This document shows, piece after piece, positions 1-6,974 of a DNA stretch of 16,261 nucleotides. The DNA is taken from positions 1 to 16,261 of the forward strand of contig JADHQX010000015.1 in the NCBI GenBank assembly GCA_016777745.1. The letters run 5' to 3'. The DNA comes from Candidatus Pelagibacterales bacterium. Lineage in GTDB: Bacteria > Pseudomonadota > Alphaproteobacteria > Pelagibacterales > AG-422-B15. A model generated the notes under the pieces. That model searched no databases. It was not told where the DNA came from and was given only the letters and a program-made list of their open reading frames with translations. The position numbers were made by a program, and so were the translations under genes. The first letter of the stretch is position 1. The number at the start of each line of letters is the position of its first letter.

Positions 1-156
1 AATGATGCTCCTAAAATAAATATGAATGATAGTATTGAGTCTTGTTTGCCAACTATTTTAGAGACTAGAGCTACTTTAAGTGTTGTCGATGATGACAATA
101 ATATTATTGGCTCAATATCTGATAAGGAAGTAGCAAGTATTCTTAGAAGTAATTAA
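1..156 (+). CDS. C-terminal end of a probable ProV-type (glycine betaine/proline betaine) ABC transporter ATPase, partial
   Basis: An open frame runs in from the left edge and stops at TAA 154-156, giving 51 residues. The last part reads like the end of a CBS domain (LSVVDDDNNIIGSIS, then DKEVASILRSN). By eye it lines up with the tail of the complete ProV at 14405-15448 (FPVVDSVTGELVGEID, then a short helix). In that family the C-terminal CBS region follows the ATPase domain and senses ionic strength. None of the ATPase motifs is in view, so the assignment rests on this tail only; another CBS-domain protein is possible. Its stop lies 1 base from the stop of the minus-strand dioxygenase gene, so the two genes converge with no spacer. 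Confidence 0.55.
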   Translation, partial: NDAPKINMNDSIESCLPTILETRATLSVVDDDNNIIGSISDKEVASILRSN

Positions 157-157
157 A

Positions 158-1300
158 CTAAACTTGCTTTTGCTCAAGATAATTCAATCTACCTTTAATT
201 TCATCACGATCCATATAATATCCTTGAAGGTGACGGTGGCCAGAGTTTGGATCAAATTCTGTTCTCCCATGAAGAAGTCTTAAATTATTAAATGAGAAAA
301 TATCTCCTGCTTTTAATCTAAATTTAACAGTAAAGTAGTCATCGTGAAGCAATTCTGCAAATTTTCTATACGCTCTATAAAATAAATCCATTTTATTTGG
401 AGCACAGTCCATAATACTCATATAAGCAATACTGAATCGTATTAAGTTAAAGTCATTATCTTTATCTAAAAGTATTAATGGAGCATGAAGAATTCTAGTT
501 GTGTTCTGAGTATAATCTCGGTTAACAAATTTAACAGGAACTCCAGTTAGAACATCAAAAAACTCAGGGAATTCTTTTTTCATATGCTCTGCAACTTTAA
601 ATCCATCAATTGCTGTAGAGTCTCCACCTGTAGCATCATTTACTAAACAGTGTAAGAATTGGTAGCCAGGTGGAATTTCATAGTATGGCAAATCAAGGTG
701 ATTTCTAAGACCCAAAGATGTATAAGCAGAATTGTTAGGGTTTGGAATATTAATTACCTCAAATGGGGTTTCAAAAAATGTTTCTCTAAAATGACTAATA
801 CGTTCTATTACTGCGGCACCAGAATTTTTTTCAACAGGTGCATTTTCTACTAATGAAAAACCATAGTAGTGAAGTTGCTGTAAATATTTTAATACACCTT
901 CATCACTATCCATTATTTCCTCACAGCTGATTCTTATTTTATCTAAAGATTTAGTTAGAGTACTATTCCATAAGGTATATGGTGACTTATAAGGAGTAGA
1001 ATTTTTTAATGTATAACAATTCTCCCGAAGCCATTCTGCAGAGAACTCACTAGTATGGTCACCTTCATTCCATTTTACTTTAAGGTTACTATCTCCATCA
1101 ACACTAAAATTTTCAGGTTGAATATTTTCAGACACAGTCAAAAGATTAAAAGTTCTTTCTCTTGCGGTCGGGTGAATTTCAGAAGGACAATTATCTCTAA
1201 GCCATAAGTAATTAAATTGACTAATATGACCATCATTCCACTCTACAATAAAATCGCGATTATCTTTTTTAGCTTCTAGTATCGATAATTTATTTGTCAT
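158..1300 (-). CDS. Gamma-butyrobetaine hydroxylase-like 2-oxoglutarate/Fe(II) dioxygenase
   Basis: Predicted to hydroxylate gamma-butyrobetaine to L-carnitine using O2, 2-oxoglutarate and Fe(II). The 380 residues match the family's usual length. Residues 15-95 form the N-terminal domain typical of BBOX/TMLH proteins (WLRDNC at 33-38). The TauD-like barrel follows, with iron ligands H201, D203 (HLD) and H344 (LLHGRTEF) and the 2-oxoglutarate arginine R356 (HRHLQG). The N-terminal zinc site is altered: C38 and H82 are present, but the other two usual cysteine positions are S40 and H43. The quaternary-amine cage, placed by recalled alignment to human BBOX, has F176, F180 and Y193 where Tyr, Trp and Tyr are expected. 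It is the last gene of an operon with carnitine dehydrogenase and BKACE, starting 2 bases after the dehydrogenase stop, which favours gamma-butyrobetaine over trimethyllysine as substrate. Confidence 0.83.
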   Translation of the reverse strand: MTNKLSILEAKKDNRDFIVEWNDGHISQFNYLWLRDNCPSEIHPTARERTFNLLTVSENIQPENFSVDGDSNLKVKWNEGDHTSEFSAEWLRENCYTLKNSTPYKSPYTLWNSTLTKSLDKIRISCEEIMDSDEGVLKYLQQLHYYGFSLVENAPVEKNSGAAVIERISHFRETFFETPFEVINIPNPNNSAYTSLGLRNHLDLPYYEIPPGYQFLHCLVNDATGGDSTAIDGFKVAEHMKKEFPEFFDVLTGVPVKFVNRDYTQNTTRILHAPLILLDKDNDFNLIRFSIAYMSIMDCAPNKMDLFYRAYRKFAELLHDDYFTVKFRLKAGDIFSFNNLRLLHGRTEFDPNSGHRHLQGYYMDRDEIKGRLNYLEQKQV

Positions 1301-1302
1301 TA

Positions 1303-2277
1303 TTATTTAAAACTATTGAATTTTTTACCCCAATTTGGAAAGTTGTTTTTATGATTATTATTCAAAGTTTTCATAATTTCAATAAGAAAAAGGTCTCTTT
1401 GTTTCTCAAGATCATCAATACTTAATTTGCCTGCTTGTTTTTTTGTACCGGCAATCATTCGATCTTTAAGTTTTTTGTTTAATTTAGGGGCCTTTAATTT
1501 AGTCCACGGTAGCTTTAATGCAGGTCCAAATTGTTCTAACATATGTTTCATTCCCTCTTCTCCACCTGCAAGGTGAAAAGTAAGACATACTCCCATAAAT
1601 GCCCATCTTAATCCTGGACCATACACTATAGCATCGTCAATTTCCTCAGTTGAGGCTATTCCATCTTTAATTAGATGCAGTGATTCTCTCCATAAAGCTT
1701 CTTGCAATCTATCTGATATATATCCTTCAATTTCTTTTCTAACCATTAAAGGTTTCATTCCAATATCTTCATATATTTTTTTTAATTTTAAAGCTGATTG
1801 CTGAGAAGTTTTTTTACCCTTAACTATTTCAACTAAAGGGAGTAAGTAAACAGGATTAAAGGGATGCCCAATTAGAACACGGTTTGGAAATTTACATTTT
1901 GACTGTATTATTGTTGGAAGTAATCCAGAAGAACTCGAAGCAATAAGTATCTTTTTATCTAAAAGCTGATCAATTTCTTTCAATAACGAAGTTTTTAATT
2001 TTTCTTTCTCAGGAGCATTCTCTTGAACAAAAGATGTATCTTTTAGAGCATCCTGAAGATTATTATGGCAACTTAAATTCTTTATAGATGCATTTTTATG
2101 CAAGCCTATCTTGCTAAGACTAATTAAAGCCTTTTTAACATCAGTCTTTAGTTTCTTAAGAGATCGTGGGCTTGGGTCAAAAGCTTGTACGTGATACCCA
2201 TTTGCAATAAAACGAGCTGTCCATCCAGCCCCAATTACACCAGTACCAATTATTGAGACAATTTTTTTTTTAGCCAT
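1303..2277 (-). CDS. cdhA: L-carnitine 3-dehydrogenase
   Basis: Oxidises L-carnitine to 3-dehydrocarnitine with NAD+. The protein has 324 residues in the 3-hydroxyacyl-CoA dehydrogenase fold. An N-terminal Rossmann domain carries GTGVIG at 11-16 and an acidic D34 after strand 2, as expected for NAD. Active-site features are the serine run 114-117, H138 and N141 in GHPFNPV, and an [15 protein letters not shown] segment from 183. PGLRWAFMG at 221-229 is characteristic of carnitine dehydrogenases as opposed to fatty-acid enzymes. Some relatives carry a fused thioesterase; this one ends after the dehydrogenase domain. Its start overlaps the upstream BKACE gene by 8 bases, implying translational coupling, and codons 3-6 begin with a run of ten A residues. 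A close homologue acting on another 3-hydroxy acid cannot be excluded, but the context supports carnitine. Confidence 0.86.
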   Translation of the reverse strand: MAKKKIVSIIGTGVIGAGWTARFIANGYHVQAFDPSPRSLKKLKTDVKKALISLSKIGLHKNASIKNLSCHNNLQDALKDTSFVQENAPEKEKLKTSLLKEIDQLLDKKILIASSSSGLLPTIIQSKCKFPNRVLIGHPFNPVYLLPLVEIVKGKKTSQQSALKLKKIYEDIGMKPLMVRKEIEGYISDRLQEALWRESLHLIKDGIASTEEIDDAIVYGPGLRWAFMGVCLTFHLAGGEEGMKHMLEQFGPALKLPWTKLKAPKLNKKLKDRMIAGTKKQAGKLSIDDLEKQRDLFLIEIMKTLNNNHKNNFPNWGKKFNSFK

Positions 2278-3157
2278 TACTTAAACCTAATTTATTACGT
2301 GCATCTTTTACATTCATTACGTTTGCACCCATATTGGTAATTATAGTAGTTGCTTTTTCTACTAATGATCCATTTGATGCAAATACACCTTTTTCTAAGT
2401 AAAGATTGTCTTCTAGTCCTACTCTGACGTTTCCACCTAAAAGAACTGCTTGTGCCACCATTGGCATTTGCATAGCACCAATTCCAAATGCTGCCCAATT
2501 ACTTCCCTCAGGAAGCATGTCTACCATATTTTTCATAGAACTTGTATTAGCAGGAGCTCCGTAAGGTATGCCTAAGCAAATTTGATAAAGTGCTGGAGCA
2601 TCTAACAATCCTTCTTTGTGCATTTCATTGGCAAACCACATATGTCCTGTGTCAAAAATTTCTAATTCAGGCTTAACGCCTAATTCTTGAATTCGCTTTG
2701 CGCCTATTCTTAGTTGTTCAGGTGTACTAACGTAAATCATACGTCCATCTCCAAAGTTTAGTGTTCCACAATCTAGTGAGCAAATATCAGGTAATATTTT
2801 TTCAACATGACTTAGTCTTTCTAGAGCACTAATGAAATCTGTATTAGGTCCAAACTTTAACAAATCATCTTCAGGGCCGATTTCTATATCACCTCCCATA
2901 CCACTAGTAAGGTTAATAATTACATCGGTTCCACTATCTTTAATTCTACTAACAACTTCTTTATAAAGCTCATCATCTCTAGTTGCTTTACCTGTTTCAG
3001 GATTTCTTACATGCATGTGTGCTATTGCTGCTCCAGCAGAAGCTGCTTCAATAGCAGCGTTTGCAATTTGCTCAGGAGTTACAGGTATAGCTGGATGTTT
3101 CCCCACTGAATCTCCAGACCCAGTTACTGCACATGAAATGATGACATCTCTATTCAT
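2270..3157 (-). CDS. cdhC: Beta-keto acid cleavage enzyme (BKACE), probably dehydrocarnitine cleavage
   Basis: BKACE (DUF849) enzymes condense a beta-keto acid with acetyl-CoA and cleave it. With 3-dehydrocarnitine the products are acetoacetate and betainyl-CoA. The 295 residues form a single TIM barrel. Visible features are the N-terminal CAVTGSGD segment (9-16), zinc ligands H47 and H49 in HMHVR, the NLTSGMGG loop at 82-89, and RVGLEDN at 245-251 with E249 near the expected acidic residue. The carnitine assignment comes from the next gene, a carnitine dehydrogenase, and from family resemblance. The start is secured by AAGGAG seven bases upstream. It is the first gene of a three-gene operon. 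Other BKACE substrates (3-oxoadipate-like or 3-keto-5-aminohexanoate) are less likely here. Confidence 0.86.
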   Translation of the reverse strand: MNRDVIISCAVTGSGDSVGKHPAIPVTPEQIANAAIEAASAGAAIAHMHVRNPETGKATRDDELYKEVVSRIKDSGTDVIINLTSGMGGDIEIGPEDDLLKFGPNTDFISALERLSHVEKILPDICSLDCGTLNFGDGRMIYVSTPEQLRIGAKRIQELGVKPELEIFDTGHMWFANEMHKEGLLDAPALYQICLGIPYGAPANTSSMKNMVDMLPEGSNWAAFGIGAMQMPMVAQAVLLGGNVRVGLEDNLYLEKGVFASNGSLVEKATTIITNMGANVMNVKDARNKLGLSNG

Positions 3158-3164
3158 AAATCTT

Positions 3165-3170
3165 CTCCTT
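3165..3170 (-). promoter_or_regulatory. Strong Shine-Dalgarno (AAGGAG) of the carnitine operon
   Basis: On the minus strand AAGGAG lies seven bases before the ATG at 3157. Most genes in this window have weak or no ribosome binding sequences, so this one stands out and fixes the start of the BKACE gene. Confidence 0.75.
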
Positions 3171-3189
3171 AATATTTAATTCATAAAAA

Positions 3190-3195
3190 ATTATA
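3190..3195 (-). promoter_or_regulatory. Candidate -10 element (TATAAT) for the carnitine operon
   Basis: A perfect TATAAT on the minus strand would place the transcript start near 3183, leaving a leader of about 25 bases containing the AAGGAG site. No good -35 hexamer sits 16-18 bases upstream, which may mean an activator is needed. In such AT-rich DNA a chance match is possible. The rest of the 163-base divergent spacer 3158-3320 is AT-rich and shows only a weak inverted repeat (TTAATT at 3200-3205, AATTAA at 3221-3226). Confidence 0.4.
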
Positions 3196-3310
3196 TTTGT
3201 TAATTAGATAAAATAAAGACAATTAATACTGACCCAATCTTTGAAGTAAACATATGAATCAATGTAGAAATTAGGTATTTTTACTGGCTACAAATTAATC
3301 AATATGTAAG

Positions 3311-3316
3311 TATACT
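3311..3316 (+). promoter_or_regulatory. Candidate -10 element (TATACT) just upstream of the cupin gene
   Basis: TATACT lies five bases before the ATG at 3321. If used, transcription would begin at or next to the start codon, giving a leaderless mRNA. This fits the lack of any Shine-Dalgarno sequence before the ATG. No convincing -35 hexamer was found, so this is a weak call. Confidence 0.25.
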
Positions 3317-3320
3317 AACT

Positions 3321-3917
3321 ATGAACACTGAAAAAATATTTAAAGATATCTTGATGATGTTATCAGATGTTTATCAAAATGAAGGCTCTAAAAATGGTTC
3401 TCTTACTGCTGAAGCCTTATCTTTAGCGGGCAACCAAACATTTAATCTTAAAGAAAATGAAGATGATGAGCTTTCAAAACTTTTTAATTCATTTATATCT
3501 AATGACGATCATTTGCTTGCACTTCAGTTAAAAGAAATATCAAATTTTTTACCATGGCACCATTCAGATATGGGGGGTAGAATAGAAGGTGATCTTAAAA
3601 AACAGTTTATTCAATTTGTACTCTTAGGACCATCAGGAATTATTAACTCTAATGATTATGAGGTTGGTATTTTCATGCAAATGGCAAATATAGATTATCC
3701 TGTTCGCAGACATCCAGCAGAAGAAACTTTTTTTATAATCTCTGGTAAAGGATACTTTAATAAGGATAGTAATCCTGAAATTTATGGAGAAGTTGGTGAT
3801 TATGTGCACAATCCATCTATGATAAATCATTCAAATAGAACTGAAGAGCATCATATGATTTGGAGTTGGCGATGGAGTGGTGACATATCAGAAGATAGCT
3901 ATATTAAAAATAAATAA
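3321..3917 (+). CDS. DMSP-lyase-like cupin protein lacking the catalytic tyrosine
   Basis: The 198-residue protein has an N-terminal helical part (about 1-75) and a C-terminal cupin barrel resembling the DddL/DddQ/DddK DMSP lyases. Visible family features are VGIFMQ at 115-120, the first cupin motif YPVRRHPAEETF at 126-137, the second motif GDYVHNP at 159-165 with H170, and a tryptophan-rich end with SGDIS. Retained metal-ligand candidates are H131, E135 and H170. Two positions that matter in DddK differ: the first His of HxH is R129, and the catalytic tyrosine two residues after the glutamate is F137. Known DMSP lyases use that tyrosine as base, so ordinary DMSP cleavage is doubtful; another lyase or isomerase role is possible. 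It is the first gene of an operon with an enolase-superfamily enzyme (2-base gap) and MatB. Confidence 0.7.
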   Translation: MNTEKIFKDILMMLSDVYQNEGSKNGSLTAEALSLAGNQTFNLKENEDDELSKLFNSFISNDDHLLALQLKEISNFLPWHHSDMGGRIEGDLKKQFIQFVLLGPSGIINSNDYEVGIFMQMANIDYPVRRHPAEETFFIISGKGYFNKDSNPEIYGEVGDYVHNPSMINHSNRTEEHHMIWSWRWSGDISEDSYIKNK

Positions 3918-3919
3918 TT

Positions 3920-5044
3920 ATGAAATATCTTTCAAGAATTGAAACTTGGGTCACTAAATCAACTTTAAGTGATGATGGGTGGTCGGAAATTAAACCTTTT
4001 TTACTATTAAAGCTAACAACTGATAGTGGTATTGAAGGTTGGGGTGAGGCATTTACTCTTCCGTTTCGAGAAAAAGGAGTTTCAGAAATAATTCATAGTT
4101 TAGTTGATGCTATGGCTTCAATTGAAAATCTTACTCCTGAGACTTTTAATATAAAGGCTAAAGAAATTGCTGATAAGCATAGAGGAATTGATTTTTCTGC
4201 TGCAACAAGTGCAATAGAGATGAGCCTATGGGATATTTTTAGCAAAGAAGAAAAAAAACCATTATTTTATTTGCTGTCATCAAAGCCAAAAGCAAAAGTT
4301 TCTGTTTATGCTAATACATGGAGTGAAAAGTGTCCTAACAATATAACTTTAGGCCAAAGGGCAGTTTCATTAATGAGTGATGGCTATCGGGGGATCAAAA
4401 TATACCCCTTGCAAAATAGATCTTTGTCACAGGCTAAAGAATGTGTTGCTCATATTCGAAATTTAATAGGTTTTGAAACACCTTTGATGCTTGATTTAGC
4501 TAGCCCAGATGACGATAATTTAGCTTTAAGCTTAGCACCTTTGATCAAGGAATATAGACCTTATTGGTATGAAGAGCCTGTAGATGGTCAAAAAATCAGA
4601 TCATTGGCCTCAATTCGAATTCAAACAGGATTAAAAATAGTTACTGGTGAAAAACAATTTGAAATTCCACATTTTAAAGAGGTTCTTGCCGCTAGCGCCG
4701 CAGATATACTTAACCCAGATATTGCGGCTGTTGGTGGAATAATTGATATGACAGAAATTACAAACCTATCTGCAAAAAAAAGTGTTACCATCTCACCACA
4801 TTGTTGGAATTCAATGTCTGTAGCCGCCGCTGCTATGATTCATTTCTGTATAAGTAATTCAAATACAGAAATGGCTGAAATTTATCCTGAATACATTTCA
4901 CATGCATTAAAGTTTTGTGATCTTGGTTTTAAGATAAAAGATGGATATGCCAAGCCAAAAGATAGACCTGGTTTAGGAGTTGTGATAAATATATCTTCAC
5001 TAATGGCTATGAGTTCTGATTATAAAGATAGAAAATTAAATTAA
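3920..5044 (+). CDS. Enolase-superfamily (mandelate racemase/muconate lactonizing type) dehydratase or racemase
   Basis: These enzymes abstract a proton alpha to a carboxylate and act as racemases, epimerases or sugar-acid dehydratases. The 374 residues show the normal capping domain (1-125) and barrel. Metal ligands appear as D192 (LMLDLA), E218 (YWYEEP) and E244 (VTGEKQ). K160 (GIKIYP) follows strand 2, and a D267/H294 pair (NPDIAAVGG and SPHCWN) is spaced 27 residues apart as in mandelate racemase and galactonate dehydratase. The active site therefore looks complete. The exact substrate is not readable; the HCWN motif and D/H dyad suggest an acid-sugar dehydratase. It begins 2 bases after the cupin stop with no Shine-Dalgarno, so translation is probably coupled. 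Base composition matches the rest of the window, unlike the second family member at 9576-10712. Confidence 0.8.
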   Translation: MKYLSRIETWVTKSTLSDDGWSEIKPFLLLKLTTDSGIEGWGEAFTLPFREKGVSEIIHSLVDAMASIENLTPETFNIKAKEIADKHRGIDFSAATSAIEMSLWDIFSKEEKKPLFYLLSSKPKAKVSVYANTWSEKCPNNITLGQRAVSLMSDGYRGIKIYPLQNRSLSQAKECVAHIRNLIGFETPLMLDLASPDDDNLALSLAPLIKEYRPYWYEEPVDGQKIRSLASIRIQTGLKIVTGEKQFEIPHFKEVLAASAADILNPDIAAVGGIIDMTEITNLSAKKSVTISPHCWNSMSVAAAAMIHFCISNSNTEMAEIYPEYISHALKFCDLGFKIKDGYAKPKDRPGLGVVINISSLMAMSSDYKDRKLN

Positions 5045-5049
5045 ATTTA

Positions 5050-6570
5050 ATGCAAACAAGTATCTCTAAAACCAATTGTTTATTTGATTCAATATTTGAG
5101 CCAACTAGAAATAGCTCAAGTACTTTTCTGATTAATGACAATAAAGAAATTAGCTATATAGATTTCCATATTATGATTAATCAACTGGCAAATGTTTTAA
5201 TTAAAAAAGGCATGAGGGTAGGTGACAGAGTGGCTGTTCAAGCAGAAAAATCAAATACTCAAATTGCTTTATATGCTGCAACAATAAAAGCGGGTGGAGT
5301 GTATTTACCTCTAAATACTGGTTACACCTCAAGTGAACTTGATTATTTTATCAAGGATTCATCTGCAAAGATTATTATAGTAGATAAAGATGTTGAAAAT
5401 ATAATAGCTAAGAACCTTGAGGCAAACACAGTCTTATTAACCTTAAGTTCAGATGAAACTGGCTCACTTACTGCTTTAGCCGAAGAACAAGAAACTTTTT
5501 TTGATACTGTTGAAAGAGGCCCAGATGATTTAGCGGCAATTTTATACACATCTGGCACAACGGGAAAATCAAAAGGAGCTATACTTAGCCATCAAAATCT
5601 ACTTTCGAACACTAAAGTTCTTAAAGAATATTGGAAGTTTACTAAAGAAGATGTCCTTTTACATATGCTTCCTATCTATCATACGCATGGACTTTTTGTA
5701 GCGTCGAATCTACTAGCTTATGTAGGTGGATCAATGATTTTTTTACCTAAATTTGATATTGAGCAGGCCTTAAAATGGATGAATAAATCTACAACGATGA
5801 TGGGTGTTCCAACATTTTATACTAGATTATTAAGTGACAGCCGTTTTAACCATAGTTTAACAAAACATATGCGCCTCTTTATTTCTGGTTCAGCACCATT
5901 ACTAGCTGAAACTCATAAAGAATTTGAAGATCGCACAAGTAAAAAAATTCTCGAAAGATATGGAATGACCGAAACCAATATGAGTACATCAAATCCATAT
6001 GATAACGAACGTATCGCCGGGACAGTTGGTCTGCCTTTACCAGGAATTCAATTGCGAATAGCAGATGATAAAGGTAATGAAGTTGAGCAAGGTCAAATTG
6101 GTATTATTGAATTAAAAGGTGAGAATGTATTTAAGGGCTACTGGCAAATGCCAGGTAAAACAAGCGAGTCATTTCGTGAAGATGGCTTCTTTATTACTGG
6201 TGATATGGCTAAAGTTGATAAGAATGGATACGTAACCATAGTTGGTCGCGATAAAGATTTGATTATTTCTGGCGGACTCAATATATATCCTAAAGAAGTT
6301 GAAACAATAATAGATGAAATAGAATCCATAGAAGAGTCAGCAGTTTTTGCATCTCCACATAAAGATTTTGGTGAAGCAGTTGTTGCAGCTGTGGTAAGAA
6401 AAAATGAGGCAATTATAGAAACAGAAATCATAAATTACTTATCAGATAAATTGGCAAAATTTAAACAACCAAAAAAAATTATCTTTTTAGATAGTCTTCC
6501 CCGTAATGCTATGGGAAAAGTTCAAAAAGCAGAATTACGCAAAAAATACCAAAAATTATTTAATGATTAA
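5050..6570 (+). CDS. matB: Malonyl-CoA synthetase (malonate/methylmalonate-CoA ligase)
   Basis: Activates malonate, and often methylmalonate, to the CoA thioester with ATP. The 506 residues match MatB length and resemble Rhodopseudomonas MatB throughout. Motifs in order are the AMP-binding P-loop YTSGTTGKSKG (about 166-176), LPIYHTHGLF, GVPTFYTRLL, the MatB-typical HMRLFISGSAPLL, ERYGMTETNMSTSNPYD, the FFITGD motif, SGGLNIYPKEVE in the hinge region and C-terminal PRNAMGKVQK with catalytic K490. The ERYGMTETNM signature and HMRLFISGSAPLL distinguish it from generic acyl-CoA ligases. It is third in the operon after the cupin and dehydratase, starting 5 bases after the latter, so the operon's product is plausibly a malonate-type diacid. 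Its stop overlaps the stop of the convergent VOC gene. Confidence 0.9.
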   Translation: MQTSISKTNCLFDSIFEPTRNSSSTFLINDNKEISYIDFHIMINQLANVLIKKGMRVGDRVAVQAEKSNTQIALYAATIKAGGVYLPLNTGYTSSELDYFIKDSSAKIIIVDKDVENIIAKNLEANTVLLTLSSDETGSLTALAEEQETFFDTVERGPDDLAAILYTSGTTGKSKGAILSHQNLLSNTKVLKEYWKFTKEDVLLHMLPIYHTHGLFVASNLLAYVGGSMIFLPKFDIEQALKWMNKSTTMMGVPTFYTRLLSDSRFNHSLTKHMRLFISGSAPLLAETHKEFEDRTSKKILERYGMTETNMSTSNPYDNERIAGTVGLPLPGIQLRIADDKGNEVEQGQIGIIELKGENVFKGYWQMPGKTSESFREDGFFITGDMAKVDKNGYVTIVGRDKDLIISGGLNIYPKEVETIIDEIESIEESAVFASPHKDFGEAVVAAVVRKNEAIIETEIINYLSDKLAKFKQPKKIIFLDSLPRNAMGKVQKAELRKKYQKLFND

Positions 6571-6953
6571 TCTTTAGAGTCTGTGTAAGCGCAGACTTTA
6601 TTGCCATTAAGATCTCTAACATAAGAGTAGTAGGTCGATGCTCCTTCTGGTCTAAGTCCTGGTAAACCTTCACACACTCCACCATTCTCAATTCCAGTAG
6701 CATGAAATTTATCAACTTCTGCTCTAGTATTTGATAAAAATGAAATTTGTGTACCATTACCATAAGTGGCAGGCTCACCATTAGCAGGCATTGTAATATA
6801 AAATTCTACTACTTCAGGACCAGTTTTTTGTCCATAACCAACACAACCCTCGTCACTATATATTTTTTTAAGTCCAACAGTATCTAGTAGTTTATTATAA
6901 AACTTTTCTGATTTATCTAGATCATTTGTTCCAACCATTACATAACCTCTCAT
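6567..6953 (-). CDS. VOC (glyoxalase/bleomycin-resistance fold) protein with degenerate metal site
   Basis: The 128 residues form two beta-alpha-beta-beta-beta modules. MVGTNDLDKSEKFYNKLLD near the start and YVRDLNGNKV at 111-120 are typical of bacterial VOC proteins. In the usual subfamily the second module starts with a histidine in G-N-G-T-H and ends with NGNK followed by a hydrophobic residue and a metal-binding Glu. Here these are Q69 and C121, so the usual divalent metal site is probably absent and lactoylglutathione lyase activity unlikely. It is the last gene of the six-gene minus-strand operon, 21 bases after the serine hydrolase, with GGAAAGG about eight bases before its ATG. A binding, isomerase or protective role is possible; function unknown. 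Confidence 0.75.
   Translation of the reverse strand: MRGYVMVGTNDLDKSEKFYNKLLDTVGLKKIYSDEGCVGYGQKTGPEVVEFYITMPANGEPATYGNGTQISFLSNTRAEVDKFHATGIENGGVCEGLPGLRPEGASTYYSYVRDLNGNKVCAYTDSKD
6576..6599 (+). terminator. Candidate hairpin terminator of the cupin-enolase-matB operon, inside the opposite gene
   Basis: Six bases after the matB stop, AGAGTCTGTG (6576-6585) can pair with CGCAGACTTT (6590-6599) around the loop TAAG. That gives a ten-pair stem with two G-T wobbles. On the plus strand the stem ends in TTT and continues ATTG, so the U-tract is short. The hairpin lies within the last codons of the convergent VOC gene. No free intergenic space exists for a conventional terminator. Confidence 0.45.
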
Positions 6954-6974
6954 AATTTTTACCTTTCCATTAGT

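Noticed and set aside
162..177. Small hairpin CTTG...CAAG after the first convergent gene pair
   Set aside because: Only four base pairs and no U-tract; too weak to call a terminator.
659..853. Short plus-strand open frame opposite the dioxygenase gene
   Set aside because: Lies wholly within a clear gene, low-complexity translation with no family features. The same applies to the other short antisense frames (for example 5343-5558, 6138-6431, 11315-11515, 11986-12351, 14541-14777, 15836-16045).
3200..3226. Inverted repeat TTAATT/AATTAA in the divergent spacer
   Set aside because: Six-base AT-only arms 15 bases apart are expected by chance in such AT-rich DNA.
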